Positions 21,801 through 31,032 are shown, numbered from the stretch's first letter. The stretch is DNA of 49,301 bases from CADCWK01 sp964244115 (GCA_964244115.1 CAXTHM010000024.1:1-49301), one strand, 5' to 3'. The notes: generated by a model from the letters alone, not told the origin. Numbers and translations: made by a program.

Positions 21801-22181
21801 GATGAAGGACACCGTATGCGACTCCTGCCCGTGGGTTATCCCGCGTGAGCGCCGATCAGCGCCCGACTGCCGGAGCAATCGTACCGGGTCTGCCAGACCG
21901 AGCCCGGCGCTGACATCACCGCTCCCCATCCGGCACCACATCCTGGGGGCTGGCCCCGGAATTGCTCCCTGGGCCGCCGGACAGGATGCTTGACGCGTCG
22001 ACTGGCCGAGCGGTTCCAGACGTCTCCGCTGGAGGCGCACCGGCCAGAACGGTCAGACCCGGGCGTCCCGAACCGGGATGTCCGGAGACCACCTGTCTCT
22101 CGACGCTGCCCGTGCGCAGCTCCGCGACCTCGCGACAGTCCGTTTCGGACGGCGACGACGACCGAACGGGTTACTCCCACG
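21801..22181. other. Divergent intergenic region, reductase-like / marR
   Basis: 381 bases without a gene. GGAGCAAT (near 21875) and ATTGCTCC (near 21960) form a widely spaced 8-bp inverted pair. No clear promoter is recognised. It is the likely place for autoregulatory MarR sites. Confidence 0.3.
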
Positions 22182-22865
22182 ATGTCCATGCAGTCCAGGG
22201 ATACGCCACCGGCCGCCAGCGAGATCCTGGGCGACCGTGGGATCAGCGACCAGCGGGCCGCAGCGCTCCAGGAACTCTGGCAGTCGCTCCAGATGCTCTG
22301 CATCGCGACCCGCTCCCATGCCAACCGCATGGCGGCGGAGTACGGCCTGAGCAACCCGCAGTTCACGGTCCTGAACGTCCTGAGCGCCCGAGAACCGATG
22401 ACCATGGGTCAGATCGGCGAGCACTCGGACCTGCCGACGTCATCGCTGACCGCGTTGGTGGACCGACTGGTCGACCTCGAGCTCGCCAGTCGGACGGCGC
22501 ACCCGTCCGACCGCCGGGCGATCCAGGTCCAGCTGACGGACGGTGGCTACGACCTGTCCAGACGCGTCGCGGTCGATGCCCTTCAGGCAACGACGCGGAT
22601 CACTGACGGCCTGGAAGACGGGCAGCTCGATCAGGCCAGCGACGCGATCGCAAGCCTCCTGGCGGGGTACGGCCAGTACATCGAGCGGCTGGGCCGAACG
22701 CCACCGCGACCGCCCGCTCGACGCCCACGGAGCGGGCGGCTGGACCACCCGGACGGTGCCGCCCACCCTAACCACGATGGTGGCCAGCGGGACCGCTTCG
22801 GTCGCGCCGCCCGGTCACACCACGACAGCCCGGTCTCCCCTTCCACCCCGGACGAGCCGGAGTAG
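22182..22865 (+). CDS. MarR family transcriptional regulator with C-terminal tail
   Basis: Winged-helix repressor of the MarR family. Helices about 30-60 give the dimer interface, LSNPQFTVLNVLSA starts the DNA-binding domain, and MTMGQIGEHSDLPTSSLTALVDRLVDLELASR is the helix-turn-helix. RTAHPSDRRAIQVQLTDGG is the wing with the conserved DRR. After about residue 165 an unusual 60-residue tail follows, rich in Arg, Pro, His and Asp. ATG 22182 is chosen; a second ATG lies at 22188. It is divergent from the FMN reductase-like gene and ends 18 bases from the converging histidine kinase gene. Confidence 0.9.
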   Translation: MSMQSRDTPPAASEILGDRGISDQRAAALQELWQSLQMLCIATRSHANRMAAEYGLSNPQFTVLNVLSAREPMTMGQIGEHSDLPTSSLTALVDRLVDLELASRTAHPSDRRAIQVQLTDGGYDLSRRVAVDALQATTRITDGLEDGQLDQASDAIASLLAGYGQYIERLGRTPPRPPARRPRSGRLDHPDGAAHPNHDGGQRDRFGRAARSHHDSPVSPSTPDEPE

Positions 22866-22882
22866 CCGGCGACCGGAGCGGT

Positions 22883-24703
22883 TCAAACCGCCGACGGGAC
22901 GGCACGGTCCCTGGGCAGGACGATCGTGAACACGGTCCCCTCCCCGACAATGCTCTCCACCGAGATGTCGCCACCCATCGCCTCGACCGACTGCCGGGCG
23001 ATCGCCAGCCCGAGGCCGGCCCCGCCGCCCTTGCGGCTGTTGCGCTGGTCGCTGCGGTAGAACCGATCGAACACCCGCGGCAGGTCGTCCGGCTCGATGC
23101 CGACGCCGGTGTCCTGGACCAGGATGACGACCGAGAGGTCCCGCGGCTCGGCGACGACGCGGATCAGCCCCCCGTCCGGGGTGTAGCGAACGGCGTTGCG
23201 GAGCAGGTTCTGGAGGACCTGGACCAGACGGGCCCGGTCCCCGACGACCTGAAGTGCCTGGGCGTCCCCACGGACTTGGCTGCGCATCACGATCCCGGCA
23301 TCGCGCCGGGCCGGCTCGGCCAGCGACTCGACCGCCTCGCGGGCGGCGGCGCCGGCGTCGAAGGGCAGGTGCTCGAGCTGGAGGCCCTGGGCGTCGATCC
23401 GGGCCAACTGGAACAGGTCGTTGACGAGGTCCTCGAGCCGGTCGCTCTCCCGCAGCGCGATCTCGGTGTACGCCACCAGACGGGCCGGATCGTCGGCCAG
23501 CGCCTCGATGTGTCCCCGGATCAGCGCGACCGGCGTCCGGAGTTCATGCGAGACATTGGCGACCAGGTCCCGATTCGTCGCCAGCAGGCGCTCGGCCCGG
23601 GCCCGGGCGTCGGCCTCCAGCTCGAGGCTCTCCTGCAACTGGTCGCCCATCCGGTTGAAGGCGCGGGCCAGCCGGGCGACTTCGTCGTCGGTCGGCACCC
23701 AGACCCGGACGCTGAGGTCGCCAGCCGCGAGCCGCTCCGCCGCCCGGGCGAGGTCGTTGACCGGCCGCGCGATCGACCGGGCCCGGTTGATCCCGATGAT
23801 GAGCGCGACCAGGATCGCCGGGAGCCCGACGGCGATCGTGAGGACGAGCCCGACCATCGCCGCGTAGCCGGCGGCGAGCGAGGTGATCCCGAGGGCCGTC
23901 CCGGGGAACGAGCGCCGGTCCTTATCCACGACGATGGCGCCGCTGATGGTCGGCGCCTGCCCGTCCGTCGCGCCGGCGCGGACCGGAAAGGCGCCGACGA
24001 TGCCGTCCGGCGTCTCCCGGACCGCCGACGCGAGATCCTGCTCCCGCGTCTCGCCGCTCAGGGCGCGCCCGGCCACGAGACTGGCCGACCCGCCGATCGC
24101 CGCGACGGGCTGACCGACGAGGGCCGGATCGCTCGACGAGCCGACCACGCCGTCCGGGCCGATCAGCGAGATCGAGCGGATATTCGCGAAGGGGCGACCG
24201 ACGTTGGCCGGAAACCGGACCTCCGCGCGGTCGCCCCGCGGCTCGACGTTCCCGGTCGCGAAGGCGGCCAGCAGGGCGCTGACGTCCGACGCCGGCACAC
24301 CGTCCTGCCAGCCCAGCATCTCGATGGTCATCGCGATGGCGTGCGCCTCGCTCGCGGGCTCGGTCGTCAGCGGGTCGGCGGTCCAGTTCAGGATCAGCAG
24401 GGCGATGCTGAGCAGCAGGGCGACGCCGAAGATGCTGAGCAGGACCGTCGCGAGGTGGGAGCCGACCAGCCGCCAGCGCAGGCTCCGGTCCGAGCGGCGC
24501 TGGAAGGCCGTGACGATCGGGACGATGAGCAGGTAACGGGACGCCCTCAGGATGCGCCGCCACGAGGATCTCCGCGGGGCCGGCGGCGTGCCGGAGAGCA
24601 CCGGCCGGTCACCTCCGCCCGGGCGGCGTGAAGGGCTGAGCGGTTCGCTCACGTCGCCACCCTCCGCCGGCCCCAGACTCTCCGGGACGCCTCGCTGGCT
24701 CAC
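22883..24703 (-). CDS. Sensor histidine kinase (HAMP/HisKA/HATPase)
   Basis: Membrane histidine kinase of a two-component system. A 60-residue polar leader is followed by TM1 (LATVLLSIFGVALLLSIALLIL), an extracytoplasmic sensor region (about 110-285), TM2 (MVGLVLTIAVGLPAILVALIIGI) and a HAMP domain (RPVNDLARAAERLAAGDLSVR). The H-box is NVSHELRTPVALIRGH, the N-box LLRNAVRYTP, the G1 box DTGVGIEPDDLPRVFDRF and the G2 box GGAGLGLAIARQ; all key residues are intact. ATG 24703 overlaps the stop of the response regulator gene as ATGA. The stimulus is unknown. Confidence 0.95.
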   Translation of the reverse strand: MSQRGVPESLGPAEGGDVSEPLSPSRRPGGGDRPVLSGTPPAPRRSSWRRILRASRYLLIVPIVTAFQRRSDRSLRWRLVGSHLATVLLSIFGVALLLSIALLILNWTADPLTTEPASEAHAIAMTIEMLGWQDGVPASDVSALLAAFATGNVEPRGDRAEVRFPANVGRPFANIRSISLIGPDGVVGSSSDPALVGQPVAAIGGSASLVAGRALSGETREQDLASAVRETPDGIVGAFPVRAGATDGQAPTISGAIVVDKDRRSFPGTALGITSLAAGYAAMVGLVLTIAVGLPAILVALIIGINRARSIARPVNDLARAAERLAAGDLSVRVWVPTDDEVARLARAFNRMGDQLQESLELEADARARAERLLATNRDLVANVSHELRTPVALIRGHIEALADDPARLVAYTEIALRESDRLEDLVNDLFQLARIDAQGLQLEHLPFDAGAAAREAVESLAEPARRDAGIVMRSQVRGDAQALQVVGDRARLVQVLQNLLRNAVRYTPDGGLIRVVAEPRDLSVVILVQDTGVGIEPDDLPRVFDRFYRSDQRNSRKGGGAGLGLAIARQSVEAMGGDISVESIVGEGTVFTIVLPRDRAVPSAV

Positions 24704-25413
24704 GGGCGTGGGAGCTGGAACTTGTAGCCGATCCCCCAGACCGTCCGGATCAGTTCGGCCTCGTCGCCGAGCTTCTTGCGCAGGCGCTGGACGTGCGTAT
24801 CGACCGTCCGGTCCGTCACGTAGGTATCATCGCCCCAGATCCGCTCCAGCAGGTAGTCGCGGCTGAAGGCGCGACCGGGGTTGCGGGCGAACAGGGTGAT
24901 CAGCTCGAATTCCTTGGGCGTCAGGTCCAGCTCCGTACCGGACAGCGTCACCGTCCGCATCGAGTCGCTGATCGCCAGCAGCCCGTCCCCGACGACGATG
25001 GCGTCCGACGGCGCCCCGGCCTCGGGCACGGCCGATCCCGCGCTGCCCCCGAGCGCGACCCGGCGGAGCAGCGCCCGGACCCGTGCCATCAGTTCGCGCA
25101 TCCGGAACGGCTTCGTCAGGTAATCGTCGGCACCGACCTCGAGCCCGAGGACGATGTCCGTCTCCTCGCCTCGCGCCGTCAGCATCAGGATCGGGACGAT
25201 CGACCGCTCGCGGACCTGCCGGGCGATCGTCAGGCCATCGAGGCGCGGTAGCATCCAGTCGAGGATAATCAGGTCGAAGGACTCGCCGAGGGCGGTGCTG
25301 AGCGCGGTCTGGCCGTCGAAGACCTGGACGACGTCATGGCCCTCCTGGTGGAGCTGCCGGGTGATGAGGTCGTTGAGATCGCGCTCGTCCTCGACCACGA
25401 GTATCTTCGTCAT
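24700..25413 (-). CDS. OmpR/PhoB-family response regulator
   Basis: Transcription factor partner of the downstream histidine kinase. The receiver domain has the acidic pair E8/D9, the phospho-acceptor D52 (LIILDWMLP) and K101 (LTKPF). The C-terminal winged helix contains LTPKEFELITLFARNPGRAFSR and VDTHVQRLRKKLGD. The length of 237 residues is typical. ATG 25413 follows a G-rich GGGGGGTG element; the frame is open further upstream but without family similarity. Its 3' end overlaps the kinase start by four bases. Confidence 0.95.
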   Translation of the reverse strand: MTKILVVEDERDLNDLITRQLHQEGHDVVQVFDGQTALSTALGESFDLIILDWMLPRLDGLTIARQVRERSIVPILMLTARGEETDIVLGLEVGADDYLTKPFRMRELMARVRALLRRVALGGSAGSAVPEAGAPSDAIVVGDGLLAISDSMRTVTLSGTELDLTPKEFELITLFARNPGRAFSRDYLLERIWGDDTYVTDRTVDTHVQRLRKKLGDEAELIRTVWGIGYKFQLPRP

Positions 25414-25595
25414 GCCCACACCCCCCGTCGAAGTCCACCCGCGGCCGTCAGCGCCGACGCCGTGCACCCAGCAGATCGCCAGAATGGCTGTCCCGGGACA
25501 GCCTAACGCACGACAGGTCTCCGGCGACTCCCGCCGGATACCCGTCTGCCCCGATCGTGTGGTTCCGGCGGTCAGTCCGGGCCGTGACCCGGCCG

Positions 25596-27305
25596 CTAGG
25601 TCAGGGTGGCGAGGCTGATCGCGAGGACGATGCCGTTGTAGAAACAGTGCAGGGCGATCGCCGGCCAGAGGCTGTTCGTCCGGTGCATGACGAGGGCGAG
25701 GATGACGCCGACCGGCAGGATCGGCAGGATGGCGCCGCCGAGGTGGAGCGAGGCGAACGCCAGCGCCGAGATCAGGACGGCCTCGAACAGCCCCCGCGCG
25801 ACCAGCAGGTAGCGGCTGCGCAGGTACTGGAACAGGACGCCACGGAAGAACAGCTCCTCGAACAGCGGCGCGAGGATGACGGCGACGAGGGCCGCCACGA
25901 AGATCGACCCGGCGGTGAGGTTGCCCTCCTCGATCGGCAGGCCGCTGTCCTCGGGCGGCGAGATGTCGAACAGCCACTCCTGGGTCAGTCCGACGATGCT
26001 GACGACGACCAGGACGCCGACCGAGAGCGGGACCATCCAGAGGATGCTGCGCAGGTTCGTCCGGCGGAAGCCGAGATCGGCCCAGGTCCGCTTTCGCCAG
26101 GCGATCAGGACCGCCCAGATCGCGGCGCCGAAGCCGAGGTACATCGTGCTGCCGAGGGCGAGGAAGACGACCGGGTCGAGGTCATCGCTGGTGTCGTAGC
26201 CCGCCCCCTCGAGGATGCCAAGCGCGACGAAGAGCAGGATGGTCGTCAGCAACAGCCCACCGACGACGATCAGGGCGATCTCACGCAGCCCCCAGGGCGC
26301 CTGCCCCGACCCGGCCATCCGGACCGGCTGGGCGACCGGCTGCGTCGCCGGGCCGGCCCACGGCTGCCCGTACGGCGGTTGCCCATACCGCGGTTGACCG
26401 AATCCGGGCTGGTTTGACTCTGGCTGCCACGGGGTCTGAGTCGGCGGACCGCCGGTCCACGGCTGCTGCCCGTAGGGTGCCGGCGGCTGACCCTGGCCCT
26501 GCCACGGCTGAGGCGGCGGGGCCGGTGTGCCCAAGTTCGGCGGAGCGGGCGGCGACTGGCCGGGCCACGGCTGCTGGTACTGGCCCTGATTCTGGTTCTG
26601 GTCACCCTGCCACGGAGGCCCGCCGGGACCCGGACCCATCGTCGGCGGCTGGCCAGCGCCGGGCCGTTCCCGCAATGGCGGTCCGGGGTGACCCACGGAC
26701 GGCGGCTGGTTGCCGGGCGCGGACGGGTCGGTCGGGGTCGCGTTCCAGCCGGTGTTACCGCCCGTCCGGTTGGTCGGGTCCTGCGGCTGGCTGCCGGCGG
26801 GATATGAGCCCAATGGCGGCCGAGGCGATTGGTCACCACTCGTCTGGCCTGACCGGGGTGGGACGGCGGCGCGCGGCGTGGAATAGGGCGGCGGCGTGTA
26901 GGCCGGCTTGGCCAGACTCTTGATGCCGGTGATCGGCGGGCGCCGTTCGCCGACCACCTGCCCGGTCGCCTGCTGGACGCGCTCGACGCGCTCCTGGAGA
27001 TCGCGGGTCTCGGTCGGGCCGCCCCGGGGATCCCGGTGCATCGGGACATCGGCCGGTCGCCCGGGGCGGAGGTCGGCCGACTGGGCGACGTCGTCGACCG
27101 ACACGCCGGGCCGGGCCGGGCGCCGGATCGGCGTGTCATGCCGGGATGGCGGCCGGAGGTCGGACGCCCCGGACGGGGGCACCGGCGGCTGCTGGTCCAG
27201 TTCCGCTTCGAGGGATGACGGGTCGTCCGCTACCGGACGCTGGCGCCGGGGCCATAGATCCGACGCGGTCCGCATCTCTTCCCGGGGCCGATCCTGATCG
27301 CTCAT
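25596..27305 (-). CDS. CPBP-family intramembrane (CAAX-like) protease with long disordered N-terminus
   Basis: The C-terminal half (about 335-569) is a CPBP/Abi-type intramembrane metalloprotease. It has the EELFFR motif at about 483-488, a second His motif in FASLHLGGA and a third in ALHCFYNGIV. About eight hydrophobic segments are present. The N-terminal 310 residues are hydrophilic and dominated by Pro, Gln, Gly and Trp, with recurring PW pairs (QPWPGQ, QPWQGQ, QPWTGG, QPWAGP, PPWQGD). Such an extension is not part of the enzyme domain and probably serves as a flexible interaction region. ATG 27305 begins MSDQDRPREEM. It stands 182 bases upstream of the response regulator gene. Family members serve in bacteriocin self-protection or protein processing; the role here is unknown. 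Confidence 0.85.
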   Translation of the reverse strand: MSDQDRPREEMRTASDLWPRRQRPVADDPSSLEAELDQQPPVPPSGASDLRPPSRHDTPIRRPARPGVSVDDVAQSADLRPGRPADVPMHRDPRGGPTETRDLQERVERVQQATGQVVGERRPPITGIKSLAKPAYTPPPYSTPRAAVPPRSGQTSGDQSPRPPLGSYPAGSQPQDPTNRTGGNTGWNATPTDPSAPGNQPPSVGHPGPPLRERPGAGQPPTMGPGPGGPPWQGDQNQNQGQYQQPWPGQSPPAPPNLGTPAPPPQPWQGQGQPPAPYGQQPWTGGPPTQTPWQPESNQPGFGQPRYGQPPYGQPWAGPATQPVAQPVRMAGSGQAPWGLREIALIVVGGLLLTTILLFVALGILEGAGYDTSDDLDPVVFLALGSTMYLGFGAAIWAVLIAWRKRTWADLGFRRTNLRSILWMVPLSVGVLVVVSIVGLTQEWLFDISPPEDSGLPIEEGNLTAGSIFVAALVAVILAPLFEELFFRGVLFQYLRSRYLLVARGLFEAVLISALAFASLHLGGAILPILPVGVILALVMHRTNSLWPAIALHCFYNGIVLAISLATLT

Positions 27306-27631
27306 CCGTGTAACTCTCTTCCGTGCGGGTGCCAGCGGGCCTCTTCGTCAGGACGTGACGCGACGCGACCGCCAGAGACCGACCGGACGAATCGTGCGTG
27401 TTCGCCTTGATGATGCCCGACGCAGGCACCGCTTGGCGACCCATCTCCGGTATTCCCCCACCAGCGAGGGTCAAATCACCGGCCCGAATCGTCCGTCGGC
27501 AATGCGAACGCCCGGGGCGAAACCCGACCGGCAAACCGGGACGGCATCGCACTGGGCGTCGAGGGCAGCGTCGCAGGCCGACAGGAAAAGCCGCGGGTTC
27601 GATCGCGTAACAGGCACGGGTCCCAACCAAG
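27306..27631. other. Intergenic region upstream of the CPBP protease gene
   Basis: 326 bases before the repeat at 27632. No convincing gene or RNA is seen. A GGTTCGATCG string near 27596 resembles a tRNA T-loop but has no matching stems. Confidence 0.3.
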
Positions 27632-27744
27632 GCTCCCCTCTCTGGGCACCTGTGAGCCGCTGCGCAGCGAGAGCCGCTTCAGCGGGTGAGCGAACAGGTG
27701 AGCCGGAGAGGGGTCTCGCTCCGCTGGGGGGAGAGGTCTGCTCC
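27632..27744 (+). repeat. Family-1 hairpin repeat, copy b
   Basis: CCCCTCTC-TGGG-CACCTG opens and CAGGTG-AGCCG-GAGAGGGG closes a long hairpin, followed by the tail GGGGGGAGAGGTCTGCTCC. It matches copy a (19345-19437, opposite strand) but has two roughly 12-base insertions, one in the loop and one before the tail. It lies between the CPBP and cysK genes. Confidence 0.65.
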
Positions 27745-27825
27745 AGGGCAGCCAATCAGCCGTGACAGACCAGTAGGTGAGAGGTCTGCGCTTGCCGCCT
27801 GGGCGCTTCCGAAGCAACCCGCGCA

Positions 27826-28863
27826 TCAGCGCCCCTGACCCACTGTCAGGGCAGCGGCCTGGTCCCGCAGGTCCTGGAAGAGCGCCGTGCTGAGGTAGCG
27901 CTCACCCGTGTCCGGCAGGACGACGACGACCGTCTTGCCGGCATTCTCCGGCCGGCTCGCCACCTGCCGGGCGGCGGCGGCGGCGGCCCCGCAGGAGATA
28001 CCCTTGAGCAACCCCTCGGTCCGCATCAACTCCCGGGCCGTCGCCATCGCCGTCGGCCCGTCGATGTGGACGATCTCGTCGATGATCTCGCGGTCAAGGA
28101 TGGCCGGGATGAAATTGGCCCCGATCCCCTGGATCTTGTGGGAGGCCGGCTGCCCACCGGCGAGGATCGGCGACTCGGCCGGCTCGACGGCGATGACCCG
28201 GACCGACGGCTTGAGCGACTTGAGCACCTCGCCGACGCCGGTCAGCGTCCCCCCGGTGCCGACACCGGCGACGAAGATGTCGACCTCGCCGTCGGTGTCC
28301 TGCCAGATCTCGACGGCCGTCGTCCGGCGGTGGATCTCGGGGTTGGCCGGGTTGTCGAACTGGTCCGGCATCCAGGAGTCGTCCGTCTCGGCGAGGATCT
28401 GGCGGGCCCGGGCGACGGCGCCGTTCATCCCCTCCGCGGCGGCGGTCAGGACGACTTCGGCCCCGAAGCCGAGCATCAGCACCCGGCGCTCCAAGCTCGC
28501 GCTCTCCGGCATCGTCAGGACGAGGCGGTAGCCCCGCGTCGCGGCGACCCAGGCCAGCGCGATCCCGGTGTTGCCCGAGGTCGGCTCGACGATCGTCGTC
28601 CGGCCCGGCGTGATCAGGCCGCGCTCCTCGGCGTCGGTGATCATCGCGACGCCGATCCGGTCCTTGACGCTGAAGCCGGGGCTGAACGACTCGATCTTGC
28701 CGAGCAGCCGGGCCGGGGCGTCGGGAGCGAAGCGGGCGAGGCGCAGGAGCGGCGTGTTACCGATCAGCTCGGTCGTGCTCTCGGCGATCCGGGGCCGCTG
28801 CCGGCGGACGAGTTCGTCGGGGCTGATCGGGAGGGTGTAAGCCCGGGATTCGGTCGTGGTCAT
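27826..28863 (-). CDS. cysK: Cysteine synthase A (O-acetylserine sulfhydrylase)
   Basis: PLP enzyme making cysteine from O-acetylserine and sulfide. The PLP lysine is K67 (SPGFSVKDRIG), the substrate loop is PTSGNTGIALA (about 95-105), and the PLP phosphate loop is GVGTGGTLTG near residue 200. The 345-residue length includes a polar leader of about 25 residues before IGNTPLLRL. ATG 28863 begins the frame. A TGG-TATTCT extended -10 like box is seen on the minus strand near 28962-28970. No cysE gene is adjacent. Confidence 0.94.
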   Translation of the reverse strand: MTTTESRAYTLPISPDELVRRQRPRIAESTTELIGNTPLLRLARFAPDAPARLLGKIESFSPGFSVKDRIGVAMITDAEERGLITPGRTTIVEPTSGNTGIALAWVAATRGYRLVLTMPESASLERRVLMLGFGAEVVLTAAAEGMNGAVARARQILAETDDSWMPDQFDNPANPEIHRRTTAVEIWQDTDGEVDIFVAGVGTGGTLTGVGEVLKSLKPSVRVIAVEPAESPILAGGQPASHKIQGIGANFIPAILDREIIDEIVHIDGPTAMATARELMRTEGLLKGISCGAAAAAARQVASRPENAGKTVVVVLPDTGERYLSTALFQDLRDQAAALTVGQGR

Positions 28864-28975
28864 CGTCGTCCTCTCGTGGGGTAAGTCCGGAGATCGAGCC
28901 GGCGGGGCACGATGGAGAAGCCGATATCGTCAAACTTGATCGTGTTCAGCAGAATACCACGATGACCGCGCCACG

Positions 28976-29962
28976 TTATGACAATTCCCGCACCTCGCGC
29001 CCCGACGACCGGGCCAAGATCGTCAGACTGACGACGATGACCGCGATGCCGATCAGCTCCGGGAGCCCGAGCGACTCGCCGATGAAGACGACAGCGAACA
29101 GAGAGGTAAAGACCGGGATCAGCGCCGTGACCGCGCCACTGACGGCGAGCGAGACCCGCCGCACCCCATCGGCCCAGAGCAGCAGCCCCAGCGCCGACGG
29201 CACCGCGGCCAGGAAGACCACCGCCAGCCAGCCGTCGCGGTCGGTCGGGATCGGCGGGCCGGTCACGACCTCGAAGACGGCGCCGGGCACGAACAGCACG
29301 ATCGCGATCGCCATCGTCAGGACCGAGGCGGTCACCGACGAGACCGTCCGGGGCAGGCGACGCCCGAAGACATTGAAGCAGGCTTCCCCGGACGCCGCCA
29401 TCAGGATCAGGAGCAACCCACCGGTCCGGGCGATGGTCCCGAGCGTCGTGCCGTCACCATCGCCCGGCTGCGTAATGACGAGGACGACGCCGCACGTCGC
29501 CAGCGCGATCGCCCCCCAGGACCGGCGGGACAGCCGCTCCCGGTAGAACATCAGCCCGAACAGGCCGACCAGCATCGGCGTCGTGCTGGTCACGATCCCG
29601 GCTTCGACGACGGTCGTGTAGCGCAACCCGTACAGCAAGCCGGAGTTGAAGACGAGTGTCCCGCCCAGGGCCACCCCGATGAGCAGGCGCCACGAGCCGG
29701 CATCGAGCCGCGGTACCGGGCCGCGCAGGAGGAGGATCGGCAGCAGGATCAGCGTCGCGACCGTGTAGCGAACGGATGATGCCAGCATCACCGGCAGGTG
29801 CCGGGTGACGACGTCGCTGGCGAGGAACCCGGACGCGATCGTCGCCATCCCCAGCGTCAGTTCGATCAGCCCGACCCATGCCGATGGGATGGTCGCACCC
29901 CAGGCCCGCAACGGCCCGACGCGACGAGGATCGCCGATCCGTTCGGTCTCACCGACAGCCAT
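28976..29962 (-). CDS. EamA/DMT-family transporter
   Basis: Drug/metabolite transporter superfamily permease with two EamA repeats and about ten hydrophobic segments. The first repeat runs about 30-165 (ending SWGAIALATCGVVLVIT) and the second about 180-320 (LIPVFTSLFAVVFIGESLGLPELIGIAVIVVSLTIL). The conserved MLASSVRYTVATLILLPILLLRG and ALIPVFTSLFAVVFIGE segments are typical. ATG 29962 is chosen because GGAGAGAG lies just upstream; the longer frame to 30154 has no hydrophobic or family content. Exported metabolite unknown. Confidence 0.88.
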   Translation of the reverse strand: MAVGETERIGDPRRVGPLRAWGATIPSAWVGLIELTLGMATIASGFLASDVVTRHLPVMLASSVRYTVATLILLPILLLRGPVPRLDAGSWRLLIGVALGGTLVFNSGLLYGLRYTTVVEAGIVTSTTPMLVGLFGLMFYRERLSRRSWGAIALATCGVVLVITQPGDGDGTTLGTIARTGGLLLILMAASGEACFNVFGRRLPRTVSSVTASVLTMAIAIVLFVPGAVFEVVTGPPIPTDRDGWLAVVFLAAVPSALGLLLWADGVRRVSLAVSGAVTALIPVFTSLFAVVFIGESLGLPELIGIAVIVVSLTILARSSGREVRELS

Positions 29963-30054
29963 CCGGCGTCTCTCTCCGATGCCGCTCCGGGCAGCCGACT
30001 GTGGCGGTTCGCAGCGGGCATCGTCGCACGTCCCAGGCGTGACCGGAGATGTCT

Positions 30055-30124
30055 CGCGGGGGCGAGGCTCGCGCTTCGCTGGCGAGTCCGGGGACCGCGA
30101 CGGCCATCGCCCCGCAGGACGATA
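30055..30124 (-). repeat. Family-2 GC palindromic repeat
   Basis: Read on the minus strand it contains CCTGCGGGGCGATGGCCG and CCGGACTCGC, matching 49093-49158 on the plus strand. It lies in the gap between the EamA and moaD-moaE genes. Confidence 0.5.
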
Positions 30125-30187
30125 GGCGGCGGTCGTGGACATCGCCCGATCCATTCACGGTCGGGTCCCCGTCGAAACGGTCTCGCC

Positions 30188-30239
30188 TGACGGCGAACGC
30201 CGCTGCGGCGGCCTGGCTCGCACGCTTCGCCGCTCCAAG
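30188..30239 (+). repeat. Family-2 GC palindromic repeat, inverted to the previous copy
   Basis: CGCCGCTGCGGCGGCC followed by GGCTCGCACGCTTCGCC matches 49117-49147. Together with 30055-30124 it forms an inverted pair separated by about 60 bases. Confidence 0.5.
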
Positions 30240-30255
30240 AGAACGCTCCCGCCGC

Positions 30256-31032
30256 TCACCGGCGGCGGTCTGGCAGATCCTGGTAGGCGGCCTCGCTGCC
30301 GATCCAGACGGCGCCGTCGGCGTAGTGCTCCTCCTTCCAGATCGGCACGATCTCCTTGATCCGCTCGATCGCGTGACGGGAGGCCGCATAGGCCTCGTCG
30401 CGGTGGGCGGCGGCCACGGCGATCACGACCGAGGCGACACCCGGTCCCAGCCGCCCGATCCGGTGGTGGATCGCGACCTGCTCGACGGTGATCGGCCAGC
30501 GGGCGGCGATCTCCCCCGCGATCACGGCGAGCTGCTTCTCGGCGGCGGGCTCGTACGCCTCGTAGACGAGGACCGAGACGCCCTCGCCGCGGGCGTTGTC
30601 CCGGACGGTCCCCGTGAACGTGATGACCGCTCCCGCGGCCGGGGAGGCGACCAGGGCCTCGACGGCCCGAGGGTCGAGCGGCTCCGGTCCGACGCGAAAG
30701 CGCCGCGTCTCGGACGCCGGTTCCGCGTCGCTGCCACCGCTGACGGGCGGGACGAAGACGACCTCGTCGCCGTCGGCGAGAACGTGGTCCGGGGCGGCGT
30801 ACTCCTGGTTGACCATCAGCATCGTCGCCACTCGCAGCGCCGGCACCTGGATCTCGGGGCGCTCGGAGATCACGGCGTCGAACAGGTCAGCGACCGTCGT
30901 TCCCAGTGCGACCGAGCGCTCCTCGGACGACCGGCCCAGCTTCTGTCGGTAGATGGCGAAGTACCGGAGACGGATGGATATGGAAGGGTCGCCTGCCGAC
31001 GCAGACGACCCGGAATCGACGGTCTCGCTCAT
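30256..31032 (-). CDS. MoaD-MoaE fusion (molybdopterin synthase)
   Basis: Molybdopterin synthase subunits in one 258-residue chain. Residues about 16-100 form the ubiquitin-like MoaD, ending VFVPPVSGG with G99-G100 where free MoaD would end. A linker (SDAEPASETRR) leads to MoaE (about 112-258) with FTGTVRDNARGEGVSVLVYEAYEP, HRIGRLGPG and the catalytic lysines K226 and K233 (seven apart, as in E. coli K119/K126). MoaD must expose a C-terminal Gly-Gly for thiocarboxylation, so cleavage after G100 is predicted. The Mycobacterium tuberculosis fusion MoaX is a known comparison and is processed. MoaC is at 15127-15759. Confidence 0.92.
   Translation of the reverse strand: MSETVDSGSSASAGDPSISIRLRYFAIYRQKLGRSSEERSVALGTTVADLFDAVISERPEIQVPALRVATMLMVNQEYAAPDHVLADGDEVVFVPPVSGGSDAEPASETRRFRVGPEPLDPRAVEALVASPAAGAVITFTGTVRDNARGEGVSVLVYEAYEPAAEKQLAVIAGEIAARWPITVEQVAIHHRIGRLGPGVASVVIAVAAAHRDEAYAASRHAIERIKEIVPIWKEEHYADGAVWIGSEAAYQDLPDRRR

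Noticed and set aside
27585..27615. tRNA-like GGTTCGATCG string
   Set aside because: No 5-bp T-stem, anticodon arm or acceptor stem can be drawn around it.
29963..30255. Small gene between the EamA and moaD-moaE genes
   Set aside because: Frames here are short, poor in normal codon pattern, and coincide with palindromic repeats.
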